A stretch of DNA of 64,000 nucleotides from Aliirhizobium wenxiniae (GCF_014201355.1 NZ_JACHEG010000001.1:992001-1056000), one strand, 5' to 3'; positions 1 to 9,094 are shown, counted from the first letter of the stretch. A program made the numbers and translations. Notes: generated by a model from the letters alone, not told the origin.

Positions 1-309
1 CACATGATAATGCGCCGTAATATCGGAAATGCCGAACCGGATCGGAATGACGTCGAGGAAGGCCGGCTCAGTGAGGGTGATACCTTGAGCACGCAGGTAA
101 TCGCCCGCATGAAAGACCAGCTCGTAAGTTCCGGCGACAAAAGTCTCGCCGATCAGGATCGGCCCGCCATCGACCCGCCCATCTGCATTGGTCCTCACCG
201 ACTTGACCGTCGTCCGCGTGGCTCCCTCGATCCGGTAGAGCTCGATCACAAGCCCTTCCGCCGGTTTGCCGGTTGCCGTATCGAGTACATGGGTGGTGAG
301 ACCGGTCAT
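1..309 (-). CDS. uraH: 5-hydroxyisourate hydrolase (3' end outside window)
   Basis: Hydrolyses 5-hydroxyisourate, the product of uricase, to OHCU in the purine-ring degradation pathway. The visible 103 codons start [20 protein letters not shown], which is the transthyretin-like fold signature with the active-site His of 'THVLD'. The stretch [20 protein letters not shown] follows, and the reading runs off the window after 'ITAHYHV', so the C-terminal YRGS motif is not visible. The start ATG overlaps the stop of the upstream ureidoglycolate lyase gene (ATGA), which indicates translational coupling. It is the last visible gene of the leftward puuE-uraD-allA-uraH operon. Confidence 0.93.
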   Translation of the reverse strand, partial: MTGLTTHVLDTATGKPAEGLVIELYRIEGATRTTVKSVRTNADGRVDGGPILIGETFVAGTYELVFHAGDYLRAQGITLTEPAFLDVIPIRFGISDITAHYHV

Positions 310-824
310 AGGCTTGGCTCCGAAATCCGGTAGGGCGTCTCGAAGAAGAACTCTTCGAGATTGGCAGTGGTATTGTCACGGTCGACAACGAGGAAATCAC
401 TGATCCCGCCGAGCGCCATCAGTGGATGATGCCAGGTATTGGGGAAATAGTTCACCCCTTGATGCGCCGCAGCCAGGAATATTTTCGGCTTCCCAGGTTT
501 GCCATCCACGTCATCAGATACACCGACGAGAAACGGTCGGCCGGAAAGTGGTACGAAACTCTGGCTGCCATACGGATGCCGTTCCATCATTTCGACAGCA
601 TAGGGAAATTGCCGCGGCTGGCCACGGAAGATATTGAAGATCAGCCGCTCGGGCGCACCCACCACGATCGGCTCGGCCACCCCATGATAACGCTCCGTCG
701 TACCATTATTGATCAGCCGCATCTTCGACGGATCGGCCTCGATGACGTCGCCATAGGGTGCAAAGACGGATTTCGAGAGGGGAAGGATTTCGAGAATTTC
801 GGTCAATTCATTCGCCTTGCGCAT
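306..824 (-). CDS. allA: ureidoglycolate lyase
   Basis: Cleaves ureidoglycolate to glyoxylate and urea, the last step of allantoin/allantoate breakdown. The family core is visible: '[18 protein letters not shown]' near the N-terminus, a cupin-like middle ('[22 protein letters not shown]') and the '[16 protein letters not shown]' metal-site region. The family begins close to '[15 protein letters not shown]', so the ATG giving MRKANEL (172 aa) is preferred. An in-frame GTG at 896 would overlap the stop of uraD but adds 24 residues unlike the family. It ends in an ATGA overlap with uraH. Confidence 0.92.
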   Translation of the reverse strand: MRKANELTEILEILPLSKSVFAPYGDVIEADPSKMRLINNGTTERYHGVAEPIVVGAPERLIFNIFRGQPRQFPYAVEMMERHPYGSQSFVPLSGRPFLVGVSDDVDGKPGKPKIFLAAAHQGVNYFPNTWHHPLMALGGISDFLVVDRDNTTANLEEFFFETPYRISEPSL

Positions 825-892
825 GCCGGTTGCGGAGGTTTTCCAGATTAAAGAGAAGATCGGGATATCGCACCATGATCCGTGCCGCGCCT

Positions 893-1390
893 TCACCCTT
901 CGGGTAAAAGCGCCAGCAATCGCAGATGAGCGATCCGCTCCACCTGCGCACAGGCGGTCGCAAATTCTTCCTCGGCGCTGTTGGATATGCGCGTCTCGAA
1001 AGCTGCAAGAATATCGCCCTTGTTCAGCCCTTTCACCGCAATGATGAAGGGAAATCCGAATTTCGTCGTATAGGCGGCATTCAGAGTCGTGAAGCGGGCG
1101 TGCTCTTCGGCGCTCAATCGGTCGAGGCCGGCGCCGGCCTGTTCCTGTTTGCTGTCTTCGGTCAGCTCGCCGACGATCGCAAGCCTGCCTGCCAGATCGG
1201 GATGCGAGCGCAGCACGGCAAGCCGTTCCCCTGCGTCTGCTTTGCGAAACTCCGAGACCATCGCCGCATGCACGCCCTTGGCGGTCAAAGGCACGAAGAT
1301 CAGGCCGGCATCATAGGCGCGTTCCGCTATGAAAGGCGAATGTTCGAACACGCCGCCGAAGGTCGCGATGAAATCCCCTCTTGCCGTCAT
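893..1390 (-). CDS. uraD: OHCU decarboxylase
   Basis: 2-oxo-4-hydroxy-4-carboxy-5-ureidoimidazoline decarboxylase, which gives stereospecific S-allantoin. It has 165 residues, the usual length. The signature 'LRSHPDLAGRLAI' carries the catalytic His, and the C-terminal half holds 'YTTKFGFPFIIAVKGLNK', typical of the family. Its start codon overlaps the stop of the upstream puuE gene by four bases (ATGA), so the two are coupled. Cytoplasmic. Confidence 0.95.
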   Translation of the reverse strand: MTARGDFIATFGGVFEHSPFIAERAYDAGLIFVPLTAKGVHAAMVSEFRKADAGERLAVLRSHPDLAGRLAIVGELTEDSKQEQAGAGLDRLSAEEHARFTTLNAAYTTKFGFPFIIAVKGLNKGDILAAFETRISNSAEEEFATACAQVERIAHLRLLALLPEG

Positions 1391-2331
1391 ACGACACCTG
1401 CAGACCGGTGAGCCGGCTTGTGGTGTTCATGCCAGTGTTTTGCGATCTCGATACGCTGCGGAACCCAGACCTTGTCGTGCGAAGCGACATATTCCATGAA
1501 CCGGCGCAGCGCCGCGATACGGCCCGGACGCCCCACGAGGCGACAATGCAGGCCGACCGACATCATCTTCGGACTGCCTTCCTCGCCCTCGCGGTAAAGC
1601 GTGTCGAATGCGTCCTTCAGATAGGTGAAGAACTGATCACCGGAATTGAACCCCTGCGGCGTGGCAAACCGCATGTCGTTGGTCTCAAGCGTATAAGGGA
1701 TGATCAGGAACGGCTTGCCATCGATGCCCGGCACCCAATAGGGCAGATCGTCCGCATAGCTGTCGGATGAATAAAGAAACCCGCCCTCTTCCATGACGAG
1801 CTTCAGTGTATTGTCGGACGGCTTGCCCTGGTACATGCCGTATGGCCGCTCGCCGACAAGCTCGGTGTGCAGGCGCACAGCTTCGAAGATGTGCTCACGC
1901 TCCTTTTCGATCGGAAAATCCTTGTATTCCAGCCAGCGGTAACCGTGGCTGGCAATCTCCCAGCCTGCTTCCTTCATCGCCGCGACCGCTTCTGGGTTGC
2001 GCGCCATGGCAAGTGTCACGCCATAGACTGTGCATTGCATTTTCAGTTCGTTAAACAGCCGGAACAACCGCCAGAAACCCGCGCGTGAACCGTATTCGTA
2101 GATCGATTCCATATTGAGATTGCGCTGACCGGGCCAAGGAGCGGCGCCGACGATCTCGGACAACAGGTTCTCGGAGGCAGCATCGCCGTCGAGGATCGAG
2201 CTTTCACCGCCCTCTTCATAGTTGATGACGAACTGCACGGCGACATTCGCGCCGCCGGGCCATTTGGGGTCGGGACTGTTTCGACCATAGCCTACGAGAT
2301 CGCGCGGGTAGTCTTTTATGGTTATTGGCAT
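1387..2331 (-). CDS. puuE: allantoinase PuuE (polysaccharide-deacetylase fold)
   Basis: Cofactor-light allantoinase of the NodB/polysaccharide deacetylase superfamily, which opens the allantoin ring to allantoate. It has 314 residues. The N-terminus 'YPRDLVGYGRNSPDPKWPGG', the segment 'QFVINYEEGGESSILDGD' and 'EIASHGYRWLEY' (metal-binding His region) are characteristic of PuuE rather than of DHP-type allantoinases. It is the first gene of the uric-acid catabolic operon. An upstream GGTGGAAC lies close before the ATG. No uricase gene is seen in the window. Confidence 0.95.
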   Translation of the reverse strand: MPITIKDYPRDLVGYGRNSPDPKWPGGANVAVQFVINYEEGGESSILDGDAASENLLSEIVGAAPWPGQRNLNMESIYEYGSRAGFWRLFRLFNELKMQCTVYGVTLAMARNPEAVAAMKEAGWEIASHGYRWLEYKDFPIEKEREHIFEAVRLHTELVGERPYGMYQGKPSDNTLKLVMEEGGFLYSSDSYADDLPYWVPGIDGKPFLIIPYTLETNDMRFATPQGFNSGDQFFTYLKDAFDTLYREGEEGSPKMMSVGLHCRLVGRPGRIAALRRFMEYVASHDKVWVPQRIEIAKHWHEHHKPAHRSAGVV

Positions 2332-2419
2332 GTTCCACCTCGATTATTTGCGGCAACGGTAGCGCACCGCTTCCGCAGATGTCGAGATGCAAACTTGTCC
2401 CCGTGATCAGCTGAGCTGA

Positions 2420-2635
2420 TCAGTTGAGGCGATCATCCTGCCACTCGTGATAGCCCCCGTCGCCGAGACCTATATCGCGCAGCATATACTCGTCGAATTC
2501 CAGCTTAGACGCGAATGGCGGCCGCCCGACGGTCGGGTCGGCGGATATGTCGAGCTCGTGATGCTCACGCCAGTGAATATGCGTCAGGGCAGAGAATGCC
2601 GTGGATAGTGCCGGAGGGAATGCAAATATAGACAT
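2420..2635 (-). CDS. small DUF1127-like protein
   Basis: A 71-residue protein starting MSIFAFPPALSTAFSALTH. This start is preferred because a strong GAAGGAGAAGG Shine-Dalgarno precedes the ATG. The C-terminal motif 'YMLRDIGLGDGGYHEW' is like the DRMLRDIGL tail of DUF1127/YjiS proteins, which in rhizobia are small RNA- or phosphate-related regulators. It lies just downstream of the homocysteine methyltransferase gene on the same strand (13 bp gap) and is probably cotranscribed. The role is not known from the sequence. Confidence 0.7.
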   Translation of the reverse strand: MSIFAFPPALSTAFSALTHIHWREHHELDISADPTVGRPPFASKLEFDEYMLRDIGLGDGGYHEWQDDRLN

Positions 2636-2648
2636 GGAACCTTCTCCT

Positions 2649-3602
2649 TCATTCGGCCGCCGCTCGTGGCATGCAGGCCTCGCAGATAGCTGCCACGTGC
2701 CGGTGATCGGTGCCGCAGCAGCCACCCAATACACACATCGACGGATAACGTGCTCTCAGGCTGCGGTAATGTCGACCGAGCTCCTGAGGATCGCCGATAT
2801 CGAGTTCAGTCGCCTCGTCCAGCTCTGCATGGCTCTTGGATGAGGCATTGGCGCGCACACCGCCGATCCTGTGCAGCCAGGTATCACCGTCGACGAAAGC
2901 CTGTTCGAAGTGGACGGGGTGGGCGCAGTTGACCATGTAATAGGCGGGACCATTTGCGGTCATGTCATCCGTCATCTCGATCGCTTCCCGCAAGGACATG
3001 CCGTTTGCGAGCCTCCCATTCGTCTCGACCGTGAAAGAGATCACGACGGGCAGCCCAGCCTCCCTGGCAGCCCGCACGATACCGATCGCCTCTTCGGTCG
3101 TGTTGATCGTCATGGCGCTCAGCATATCAACCACCGTTTCGGCAAAGGCATCGATCTGATGGGCGTGATAATCCTCCGCCTCGGCCACGGACATCCGGCC
3201 CTGTTTGTAGGCGTCTCCCCGCGGCCCGATCACGCCGTTGAGCAGAATGGGCATACCCGGCCCCTGCCATTTCTCCCGCAAGCCAGCGACATAGTCGACC
3301 GAGCGAATATTGAGCGCCCAGAGTGCGGCAAGATCATATCCGAGCTTTGCCGCCCAGTCGGGGTTGGCCCGCCAGGTCGGCGTATCGAGCAGGAAACCCC
3401 GCCCATACTTCCGCGCGAGCGATAGATAAGCTTCATAATAGGCATCCAGCTCGGCGCGCCCGCCGGCATCATCGATGAGCGGAAAGGACGCGAAAAAAGG
3501 CAGTTCCAGACCACGGTGGAAGATCAGCGTCGTCTCCAGCCCGCCATCGGTCAGATATATCTCTTGCCCCAGATGCGGCAGGCGTAGGCGATCGTTTTTC
3601 AT
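2649..3602 (-). CDS. homocysteine S-methyltransferase family protein
   Basis: A 317-residue betaine/S-methylmethionine-homocysteine methyltransferase (MmuM/Bmt fold). 'YLTDGGLETTLIFHRGLELP' is the N-terminal substrate loop. 'YMVNCAHP' and 'VLGGCCGTDHRHV' supply the three zinc-binding Cys (one plus the adjacent pair). Two ATGs are possible. The one at 3602 is six bases after AGGAG, whereas the one at 3608 directly abuts it, so MKNDRLRL is chosen. A TetR gene is divergent, which suggests control from the shared 158-bp region. Confidence 0.88.
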   Translation of the reverse strand: MKNDRLRLPHLGQEIYLTDGGLETTLIFHRGLELPFFASFPLIDDAGGRAELDAYYEAYLSLARKYGRGFLLDTPTWRANPDWAAKLGYDLAALWALNIRSVDYVAGLREKWQGPGMPILLNGVIGPRGDAYKQGRMSVAEAEDYHAHQIDAFAETVVDMLSAMTINTTEEAIGIVRAAREAGLPVVISFTVETNGRLANGMSLREAIEMTDDMTANGPAYYMVNCAHPVHFEQAFVDGDTWLHRIGGVRANASSKSHAELDEATELDIGDPQELGRHYRSLRARYPSMCVLGGCCGTDHRHVAAICEACMPRAAAE

Positions 3603-3760
3603 CGTCATCTCCTGTGATATGATTGCCCCGGCGCAAAACAGGCATGTCCCGAAGCTGCAGCTTGCCCGTTTGTTTTGCGCCCGGTGGACGCTTTGATCTA
3701 CGCGGCTTGCGGTACAGCACGGCAACATATCGAAAACGTGAGCTCGCTCAGGGGGATACC

Positions 3761-4477
3761 ATGTCCCGAAAGACCGAGGATTTGGCCGGGCAAGGCCTGG
3801 ATGGCGCAAAAACCGTACCGCCGGTACAGTTTCCCTACGCCCGCGTACCGAAAAAGGGTGAAGCAACTCGCGAGCGGATCCTCGAGGTCGCGCAGATATC
3901 CGTGCTTTCCAAGGGCTTTGCCGCGACCTCGATCGAGGAAGTCATCGCTGAAGCCGGTATCACCAAGAGCGGTTTTTTCTACCACTTCCACGACAAGAAC
4001 GAACTCGCCCGCGAGATGCTACGCCGCTACGTGACCGAGAACGACCGCCTTTTCGACGACATTTTCGACCGCGGGCGAGAACTCGCGGACGATCCGCTGC
4101 AGGCTTTCCTGATTGGCCTCAAACTGCTGTCGGAACTGGTGCGCGACCTGCCAGGCGTCCATCCTGGCTGCATCATCGCTTCGATCTGTTATCAGGAGCG
4201 ATTGTTTGATCGCGAGATCCACATGCTGAACGCCAGCTCTGTTGCCTCATGGAACAGGCGCTTCCTTGGCTATCTGGAAGAGATCGCCGCGGTGCACCCG
4301 CCGCAGGAGCCGATCGAACTGAAGGATCTCGCCAACATGTTGTCATGCACCTTCGACGGCGCCATCATCATGTCCAAGGTCCTGAACGATCCGACCCATC
4401 TGGAACGGCAGATCCTGAGCTACCGCACCTTCATCAAATTGCTGTTCAGCCAGCCACAGCCGGATCGACCGGTCTGA
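3761..4477 (+). CDS. TetR/AcrR family regulator
   Basis: A 238-residue regulator. The helix-turn-helix is at about residues 35-85: 'ATRERILEVAQISVLSKGFAATSIEEVI' followed by 'AGITKSGFFYHFHDKNELA', the canonical TetR recognition helix. The C-terminal part is a typical ligand/dimer domain. The start ATG (MSRKTEDL) has GGGGGAT upstream; an earlier in-frame start would add a low-quality 46-residue leader. It is divergently transcribed from the homocysteine methyltransferase gene and probably regulates it. The ligand is unknown. Confidence 0.9.
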   Translation: MSRKTEDLAGQGLDGAKTVPPVQFPYARVPKKGEATRERILEVAQISVLSKGFAATSIEEVIAEAGITKSGFFYHFHDKNELAREMLRRYVTENDRLFDDIFDRGRELADDPLQAFLIGLKLLSELVRDLPGVHPGCIIASICYQERLFDREIHMLNASSVASWNRRFLGYLEEIAAVHPPQEPIELKDLANMLSCTFDGAIIMSKVLNDPTHLERQILSYRTFIKLLFSQPQPDRPV

Positions 4478-4485
4478 ATCGGTGC

Positions 4486-5193
4486 TCAGGCGATCTTGCG
4501 GGCTGCCACGCGCCCCATCGGGTGCAGCGAATGAACCTGAAGCGGCGCACCCGGCTCTTCTTCGACGAACAGCGCCAGGTTGGAGACCTCGACCGGCTTC
4601 GTCAGATAGGGCGCGAAATAATCCCTCAGGGCCGGTTCGATGAAAATGCCGTCCTTCGGCAGCAGCGGTCCGGTGAGCGCCATGTGGAACCGGAACTCGT
4701 CCATCACGTAAGGATGTCCCCAGCGATAGAGATTGGCGAATTGCGGAGCCGAGAGATCGCCCGGGTCGCTGCGCTCGAATTCCGCATCCGACAACGGTGC
4801 GCGAAATACGTCGAACTCCTGCACGACGGCGCAGGCAAACAGTCGCATCCGTTCACAAGGAATTTCCGGCACGAGGCCGAAGAAATTGCCGAGCCTTGCC
4901 ACTTCCAGTGGTGGCAACTGGAACGGCTCGTGAGAGCCGGCAAACCGCATCAGGTGCCGCAGCAGCATGGATTCGCTGATCTCGGGCGCAAGCCGGAAGG
5001 GTGCCTTCAATGCGGCGTGAAACCCGCTTCGGCGCGGGATGGCGGTGTGGAAGGAGATCTCGTGAAGACCGACGCCGCGAATGGCAGGCGGCTCGGTAGC
5101 GTCTCCGGAAAAGGCGTTACGGCCGAGCCATTGCGACGCGGCGAGCGTCAGCGGATCATGTGCCGGTGGCGTGAAATATATGGCATAGCGCAT
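4486..5193 (-). CDS. DUF1045 family protein (2H-phosphoesterase-like, motif altered)
   Basis: A 235-residue DUF1045 protein, a family often found beside phosphonate-utilisation genes and built on the 2H phosphoesterase fold. The start MRYAIYFTPPAHDPL and the length fit the family. The two histidine motifs read 'GFHAALKAPF' and 'FRFHMALTGPL'. In family members I remember, they read HATL and HMTL. Both Thr/Ser positions are therefore Ala here, which would weaken or abolish 2H chemistry. No phn genes are nearby. It is convergent to the TetR gene. Confidence 0.82.
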   Translation of the reverse strand: MRYAIYFTPPAHDPLTLAASQWLGRNAFSGDATEPPAIRGVGLHEISFHTAIPRRSGFHAALKAPFRLAPEISESMLLRHLMRFAGSHEPFQLPPLEVARLGNFFGLVPEIPCERMRLFACAVVQEFDVFRAPLSDAEFERSDPGDLSAPQFANLYRWGHPYVMDEFRFHMALTGPLLPKDGIFIEPALRDYFAPYLTKPVEVSNLALFVEEEPGAPLQVHSLHPMGRVAARKIA

Positions 5194-5251
5194 GCGTCAC
5201 CTTCTCGTGCATCCCTGTCAAACGCCCTGTTTAATTACGCATTTGCTTATT

Positions 5252-5270
5252 CAGTCCCTTATCAGGGACC
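5252..5270. promoter_or_regulatory. palindrome upstream of DUF1045 gene
   Basis: An inverted repeat GTCCCT-TATC-AGGGAC lies about 60 bp upstream of the DUF1045 start codon, between it and the end of the FAD oxidoreductase gene. It has no T-tract, so an operator is as likely as a terminator. No binding protein is known. Confidence 0.35.
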
Positions 5271-5319
5271 TATGCGATTTGCGTGACAGATTAACGACGA
5301 AGATGAAGAAGATTCGCGT

Positions 5320-6543
5320 TTAGCGCGAAGCTACCGAAAGGTGGTTCTCCAGCAAAAACGACGCAGGCACCGGCATTATCCTGCCGGAAACGGCATCAAG
5401 CGCAGCCTCGGCCAGAAGATGCGCCACCCCGAAACTGACCTTGAAGCCCCCCGTCAGCGCGATCACGTTCGCGTTGTCCGGATGCGGCCCGACCATCGGA
5501 TCGCGATCGATCGCCTTTGGGCGCAGACCGGCCCATCGTTCCACAACCGGAGCATTGCTGAGCGACGGAACAAGCGCCCTCGCCCTTGCAACGAGATCCT
5601 CAAGCTGATGATCGGTGGAGTACGGTTGGTCAAAAGCCTCCTCGCTGGTGCTGCCGAGCGCGATATCGCCATTGTCATGCGGCACGAGATAGAGACCATT
5701 GAGATAAAGAAGCGGCAGGTCCGGATCGGCCCCGGCTCTCAGCAGTGCCGCCTGCCCCTTGACCGGCTGGCCGATCGGTTGCGGCAGCGGATCGGACAAG
5801 CCCTCGATCAGCGGAAAGGCCTGATGGCCGGCAGCCACGATGCAGGCGCCGAAGGCGATACTCGTCCCATCGGCAAATTCCACCCGGCTCGATACGCCGT
5901 CAATGCGCGATGCGGTAAGCCCCTCCACCACGGTGACGTGACGGCCGGCATTGAGGCTTGCACCGAGCGCCTCGGTCAGCTTGCGTGGCGAGACCCTGGC
6001 GGCAAAAGTGTCATGCACGATGCCGGCCTCGCAGAACGAGGCATCCGGCCAGCCGGGATGCGGTGTCTGGTCGGCGACATGCCAGTGAAAGCGACGACCG
6101 GCCTGATCCCAGTGCGTGGCGGCGTCTTCGGAATGGCGGAACGCGATCGCCCGCAGGTGCGATTTCGGCAATGGGATCAGGCGACCGGTGCGGCGATAAC
6201 CGCAGGAAAGCCCCGTATCTGCCTCGATCTGCCCCACCTCGTCCTCGAGCGAAAGCAGCGCATCGAACTGGAACTGCTTCTTGTCGTTCCACTTGTCCGG
6301 CATATGCGGCATCAGCGCACCGAGCAGTCCGCCGCTCGTGCCGCGGCCGAGCTTTCCGGAATCGACAAGTACGGTACGGATGCCAAGCCGCTCGGCCTTT
6401 ACCGCCGCCCACAGACCCATGATGCCGCCGCCGAGAATGACCAGATCGGCCGAAGCCGGCAGGGTCGCCGCGCCACGCGCAGAATCGATAGTCCGCTCTC
6501 CAGATTGACCGCCGGCGCCAGCCGGATTATCCGCATTGCTCAT
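5320..6543 (-). CDS. FAD-dependent oxidoreductase (MnmC1-like)
   Basis: A 407-residue DAO-family flavoprotein. The dinucleotide-binding motif 'DLVILGGGIMGLWAAVKAERLG' lies at about residues 30-55, and a GG doublet region 'GTSGGLLGALMPHM' follows. The C-terminal 'VIALTGGFKVSFGVAHLLAE' is the FAD-binding end. It is divergent from mnmD, and the two start codons share the palindrome CATG at 6541-6544. In enterobacteria these two activities are fused in MnmC, where the flavoprotein half demodifies cmnm5s2U34. A role in tRNA wobble-uridine modification is therefore likely but inferred from context. Other DAO substrates remain possible. Confidence 0.82.
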   Translation of the reverse strand: MSNADNPAGAGGQSGERTIDSARGAATLPASADLVILGGGIMGLWAAVKAERLGIRTVLVDSGKLGRGTSGGLLGALMPHMPDKWNDKKQFQFDALLSLEDEVGQIEADTGLSCGYRRTGRLIPLPKSHLRAIAFRHSEDAATHWDQAGRRFHWHVADQTPHPGWPDASFCEAGIVHDTFAARVSPRKLTEALGASLNAGRHVTVVEGLTASRIDGVSSRVEFADGTSIAFGACIVAAGHQAFPLIEGLSDPLPQPIGQPVKGQAALLRAGADPDLPLLYLNGLYLVPHDNGDIALGSTSEEAFDQPYSTDHQLEDLVARARALVPSLSNAPVVERWAGLRPKAIDRDPMVGPHPDNANVIALTGGFKVSFGVAHLLAEAALDAVSGRIMPVPASFLLENHLSVASR

Positions 6544-7303
6544 GAGCGACAATGATCCCGAATTGAAGACAGTTGAAGGCGAAAGCCCGGCATTCCAGAC
6601 ACTCGACTGGCACGAAGGCGATATGCCGTATTCCCAGGAATTTGGCGATCACTTTTATTGCCGCACCGACGGGCGGCTGGAATGCGGCCACGTCTTCCTT
6701 TCCGGCAACGGCCTGCCGGATCGCTGGCACGAGATGTCATCGGACGGCAGGTTTCGCATCGGCGAACTCGGCTTCGGCACCGGCCTGAATTTTTGCGAGA
6801 CCTGGCGGCAGTGGAAACTTGCGCGCAAGCCGGGCATGCATCTGCACTTCACCTCGTTCGAACTCTATCCGATGAAGCGCGACGAGATCGACCGCGCCCT
6901 GTCCCGCTGGCCGGAAATCGATGCGGAACGGCGAGCGCTTGTCGCGGCATGGCCGGACGAACCGACCGGGCATGTCACGCTTGCACTCGATGAACAGACC
7001 CGCCTGACCGTCGTCTGCGGCGCGGCGCTCGATGGCGTCACGGCGTCGGAGCCGGATTTCGATGCGTGGTTCCTCGATGGCTTCGCACCGTCTCGCAATC
7101 CCGCCATGTGGTCACCCGAACTGATGCAGACGCTGTTCGACAAAACCAGGCCGGGCGGCAGTTTTGCTACCTATGCCGCAGCAGGTTTCGTCCGTCGCAA
7201 CCTCGGTGCCGCCGGCTTTATCGTCGAACGCCGTCCCGGTTTTGCCGGCAAGCGCGAAATGCTCTGCGGCCCGCGGCCTAATCTCTCGTCCGCGGTCGAC
7301 TGA
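6542..7303 (+). CDS. mnmD: tRNA 5-methylaminomethyl-2-thiouridine methyltransferase MnmD
   Basis: SAM-dependent methyltransferase that makes mnm5(s2)U34 in tRNA. It has 253 residues, equal to the N-terminal domain of E. coli MnmC. Visible motifs are 'MPYSQEFGDHFYCR' (family start), the SAM site 'FRIGELGFGTGLNFCETW' and 'FDAWFLDGFAPSRNPAMW' with the catalytic-loop DGFAP signature. The start ATG overlaps the start ATG of the divergent FAD oxidoreductase, leaving no separate promoter space. Either the promoters lie inside each other's coding DNA or the transcripts overlap. Confidence 0.93.
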   Translation: MSDNDPELKTVEGESPAFQTLDWHEGDMPYSQEFGDHFYCRTDGRLECGHVFLSGNGLPDRWHEMSSDGRFRIGELGFGTGLNFCETWRQWKLARKPGMHLHFTSFELYPMKRDEIDRALSRWPEIDAERRALVAAWPDEPTGHVTLALDEQTRLTVVCGAALDGVTASEPDFDAWFLDGFAPSRNPAMWSPELMQTLFDKTRPGGSFATYAAAGFVRRNLGAAGFIVERRPGFAGKREMLCGPRPNLSSAVD

Positions 7304-7379
7304 TCACGGAAACTCGAAATTCCGCAACCGATCCTCTATCCGAAGAGCGCATATCGGTTTGACTGAAAAAGGAACACAG

Positions 7380-7778
7380 ATGTCGATCACAGTACAGAAA
7401 ACAATCCCCGCTGAACGTATGCGTCAGTTCCACCCGATGGTCGATCGCTGGCTTCAAGAAGGCCCGATCAAGCTTGCGACCAATGCCACACTGACTGCAA
7501 TGGACAATGCGGGCATCCCGCAGGGTGAACAGGTGGCGATCCTTGAGGACAGGGATATCATCATGAAGCACAACATGCGCCTCGGTCTGATCAGTGAAGT
7601 ATTCGCACCAGCCATCGAAAAGGCAGTGAAATCGTCCCGGTCGGGAAGCGAAGCGCAGGATGAGGTCGCTCGACTGATCGTCACCGCGGTTGGTATCCGT
7701 CAGGATGACGAGAGCGAACTCGTCACATTCAACTTCGCCACGCAAAGCGAGGCAGATACATTCGATGGGTCAATCTGA
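7380..7778 (+). CDS. hypothetical protein
   Basis: A 132-residue cytoplasmic protein starting MSITVQKTIPAERMRQFHP, with AAAGGAACACAG before the ATG. It contains mixed alpha/beta segments ('LATNATLTAMDNAGIPQGEQVAILEDRDII') and no signal peptide or membrane span. I do not recognise the family. It follows mnmD on the same strand with a 76-bp gap, so cotranscription is possible. Confidence 0.65.
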   Translation: MSITVQKTIPAERMRQFHPMVDRWLQEGPIKLATNATLTAMDNAGIPQGEQVAILEDRDIIMKHNMRLGLISEVFAPAIEKAVKSSRSGSEAQDEVARLIVTAVGIRQDDESELVTFNFATQSEADTFDGSI

Positions 7779-7954
7779 CGGCATAGCGGCCAGTGCCTCT
7801 CAATTCTGTCGAGAACCAGGATGAATGTTGAGACCGAAGGCAAGTGCGCGTCGCGAGCTACAGGTTGGTGGTCTTGACCACCACCGCATCGGTTGAGACC
7901 TTTTTTACCTTCGCATCGCAAGACATTGTGAAAATGATGCGAGGGAGATTAAGT

Positions 7955-8314
7955 TTGAAAAACGCAATTTTGGTTTTCGCTGGATTGCTGGTCAGTTACT
8001 CGACGGCAGCGGCCCGGGAAATACCGTCTCATCCAGTGCTGAGCAAGGAGCAGTTTCTGTCCTACGCCGCAAGCGCAGTCGTTGCAGGCATGTACTGCGG
8101 AAAACTCGAATTAAACGGCGATTTCTTCTTGGGATACGAATACGCTACCGGAGTTTATCCGCCCTTAGATCCTACTTTCAGGGCTGAGATGGCAAAGATC
8201 GAGAAGGATGCCAGAAGCGATCTCGATAATTACTGCAAGACAGCACGGCTGATGTTCTACAAGGGCAACGAACCAAAGCCTCTGGCAGGCCCTTTTCTGG
8301 TAGATAAGCAGTGA
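7955..8314 (+). CDS. exported hypothetical protein
   Basis: A 119-residue protein with a clear signal peptide (KNAILVFAGLLVSYSTAAARE). A TTG start is preferred because GAGGGAG sits seven bases upstream. The alternative ATGs at 7934 and 7937 lack a ribosome binding site and would spoil the signal peptide with a charged leader. The mature part has two Cys (MYCGKL and DNYCKTA), which could form a disulfide in the periplasm. Family not recognised. Confidence 0.6.
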   Translation: MKNAILVFAGLLVSYSTAAAREIPSHPVLSKEQFLSYAASAVVAGMYCGKLELNGDFFLGYEYATGVYPPLDPTFRAEMAKIEKDARSDLDNYCKTARLMFYKGNEPKPLAGPFLVDKQ

Positions 8315-8524
8315 CAGCACCTTCTGATGAGCGCAATTGTGCGTTGCCTCCGAAGGTTCCCCGATTTGACTGGCGACCGCCGGCCTTGCTGCCACTCGCT
8401 CCTGATATCGCCTGAAGTCAGCAAAGCCCCATCACCCGCACATAGCAGCTATTCGCAATGAGCACCTGCATCCTTGTGCCGCAGGGGCCAAACAGATGCC
8501 TGTGTTCAACATAGGAATTTCAGC

Positions 8525-9094
8525 ATGTCATTGAAGCTTAACGTGATCATCGGCAGCACCCGTCCCGGCCGCGCAGGCCCGGCCATTGGCAAATGGGCCG
8601 CCGAACACGCAACGAAACACGGCAAGTTCGAAGTCGAACTGGTCGACCTTGCCGACTTCAACCTGCCGCTTCTCGACGAGCCGAACCATCCGCGCATGCA
8701 GAAATACGAGCATGAGCACACCAGGCGCTGGGCTGCCAGCGTCGCATCCGCCGATGCCTATCTCTTCCTGACGCCGGAATATGACTATTACCCCAATGCA
8801 GCGCTGATCAACGCGCTGCAGGTTCTGTCGCTCGAATGGTCATTCAAGCCTGCCGGCGTTCTGAGCTACGCCCACGTCTCCGGCGGCCTTCGCGCCGCCC
8901 AGGAACTGCGCATGCTGATTTCCAACCTCAACATGATGCCGATCCCGCAGACGGTTCCGATCCCCTTCTTCACCAACTTCATCGACGAGCAGAAGGTATT
9001 CAACCCGACCGCCCCGATGAACGAGGGCCTGAATGCGGCGCTCGACCAGCTGGTAAGCTGGGCAACGGCGCTCAAGGCCGGCCGCCAGGGCTGA
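8525..9094 (+). CDS. NADPH-dependent FMN reductase family protein
   Basis: A 189-residue flavodoxin-like reductase. The N-terminal FMN-phosphate loop 'VIIGSTRPGRAGPAIGKW' and the segment 'AYLFLTPEYDYYPNAALINAL' (flavin isoalloxazine loop) are typical of the NAD(P)H:FMN/quinone/chromate reductase group. It is probably a soluble homodimer or tetramer. Followed by a strong intrinsic terminator, so it is the end of its transcript. Confidence 0.9.
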   Translation: MSLKLNVIIGSTRPGRAGPAIGKWAAEHATKHGKFEVELVDLADFNLPLLDEPNHPRMQKYEHEHTRRWAASVASADAYLFLTPEYDYYPNAALINALQVLSLEWSFKPAGVLSYAHVSGGLRAAQELRMLISNLNMMPIPQTVPIPFFTNFIDEQKVFNPTAPMNEGLNAALDQLVSWATALKAGRQG

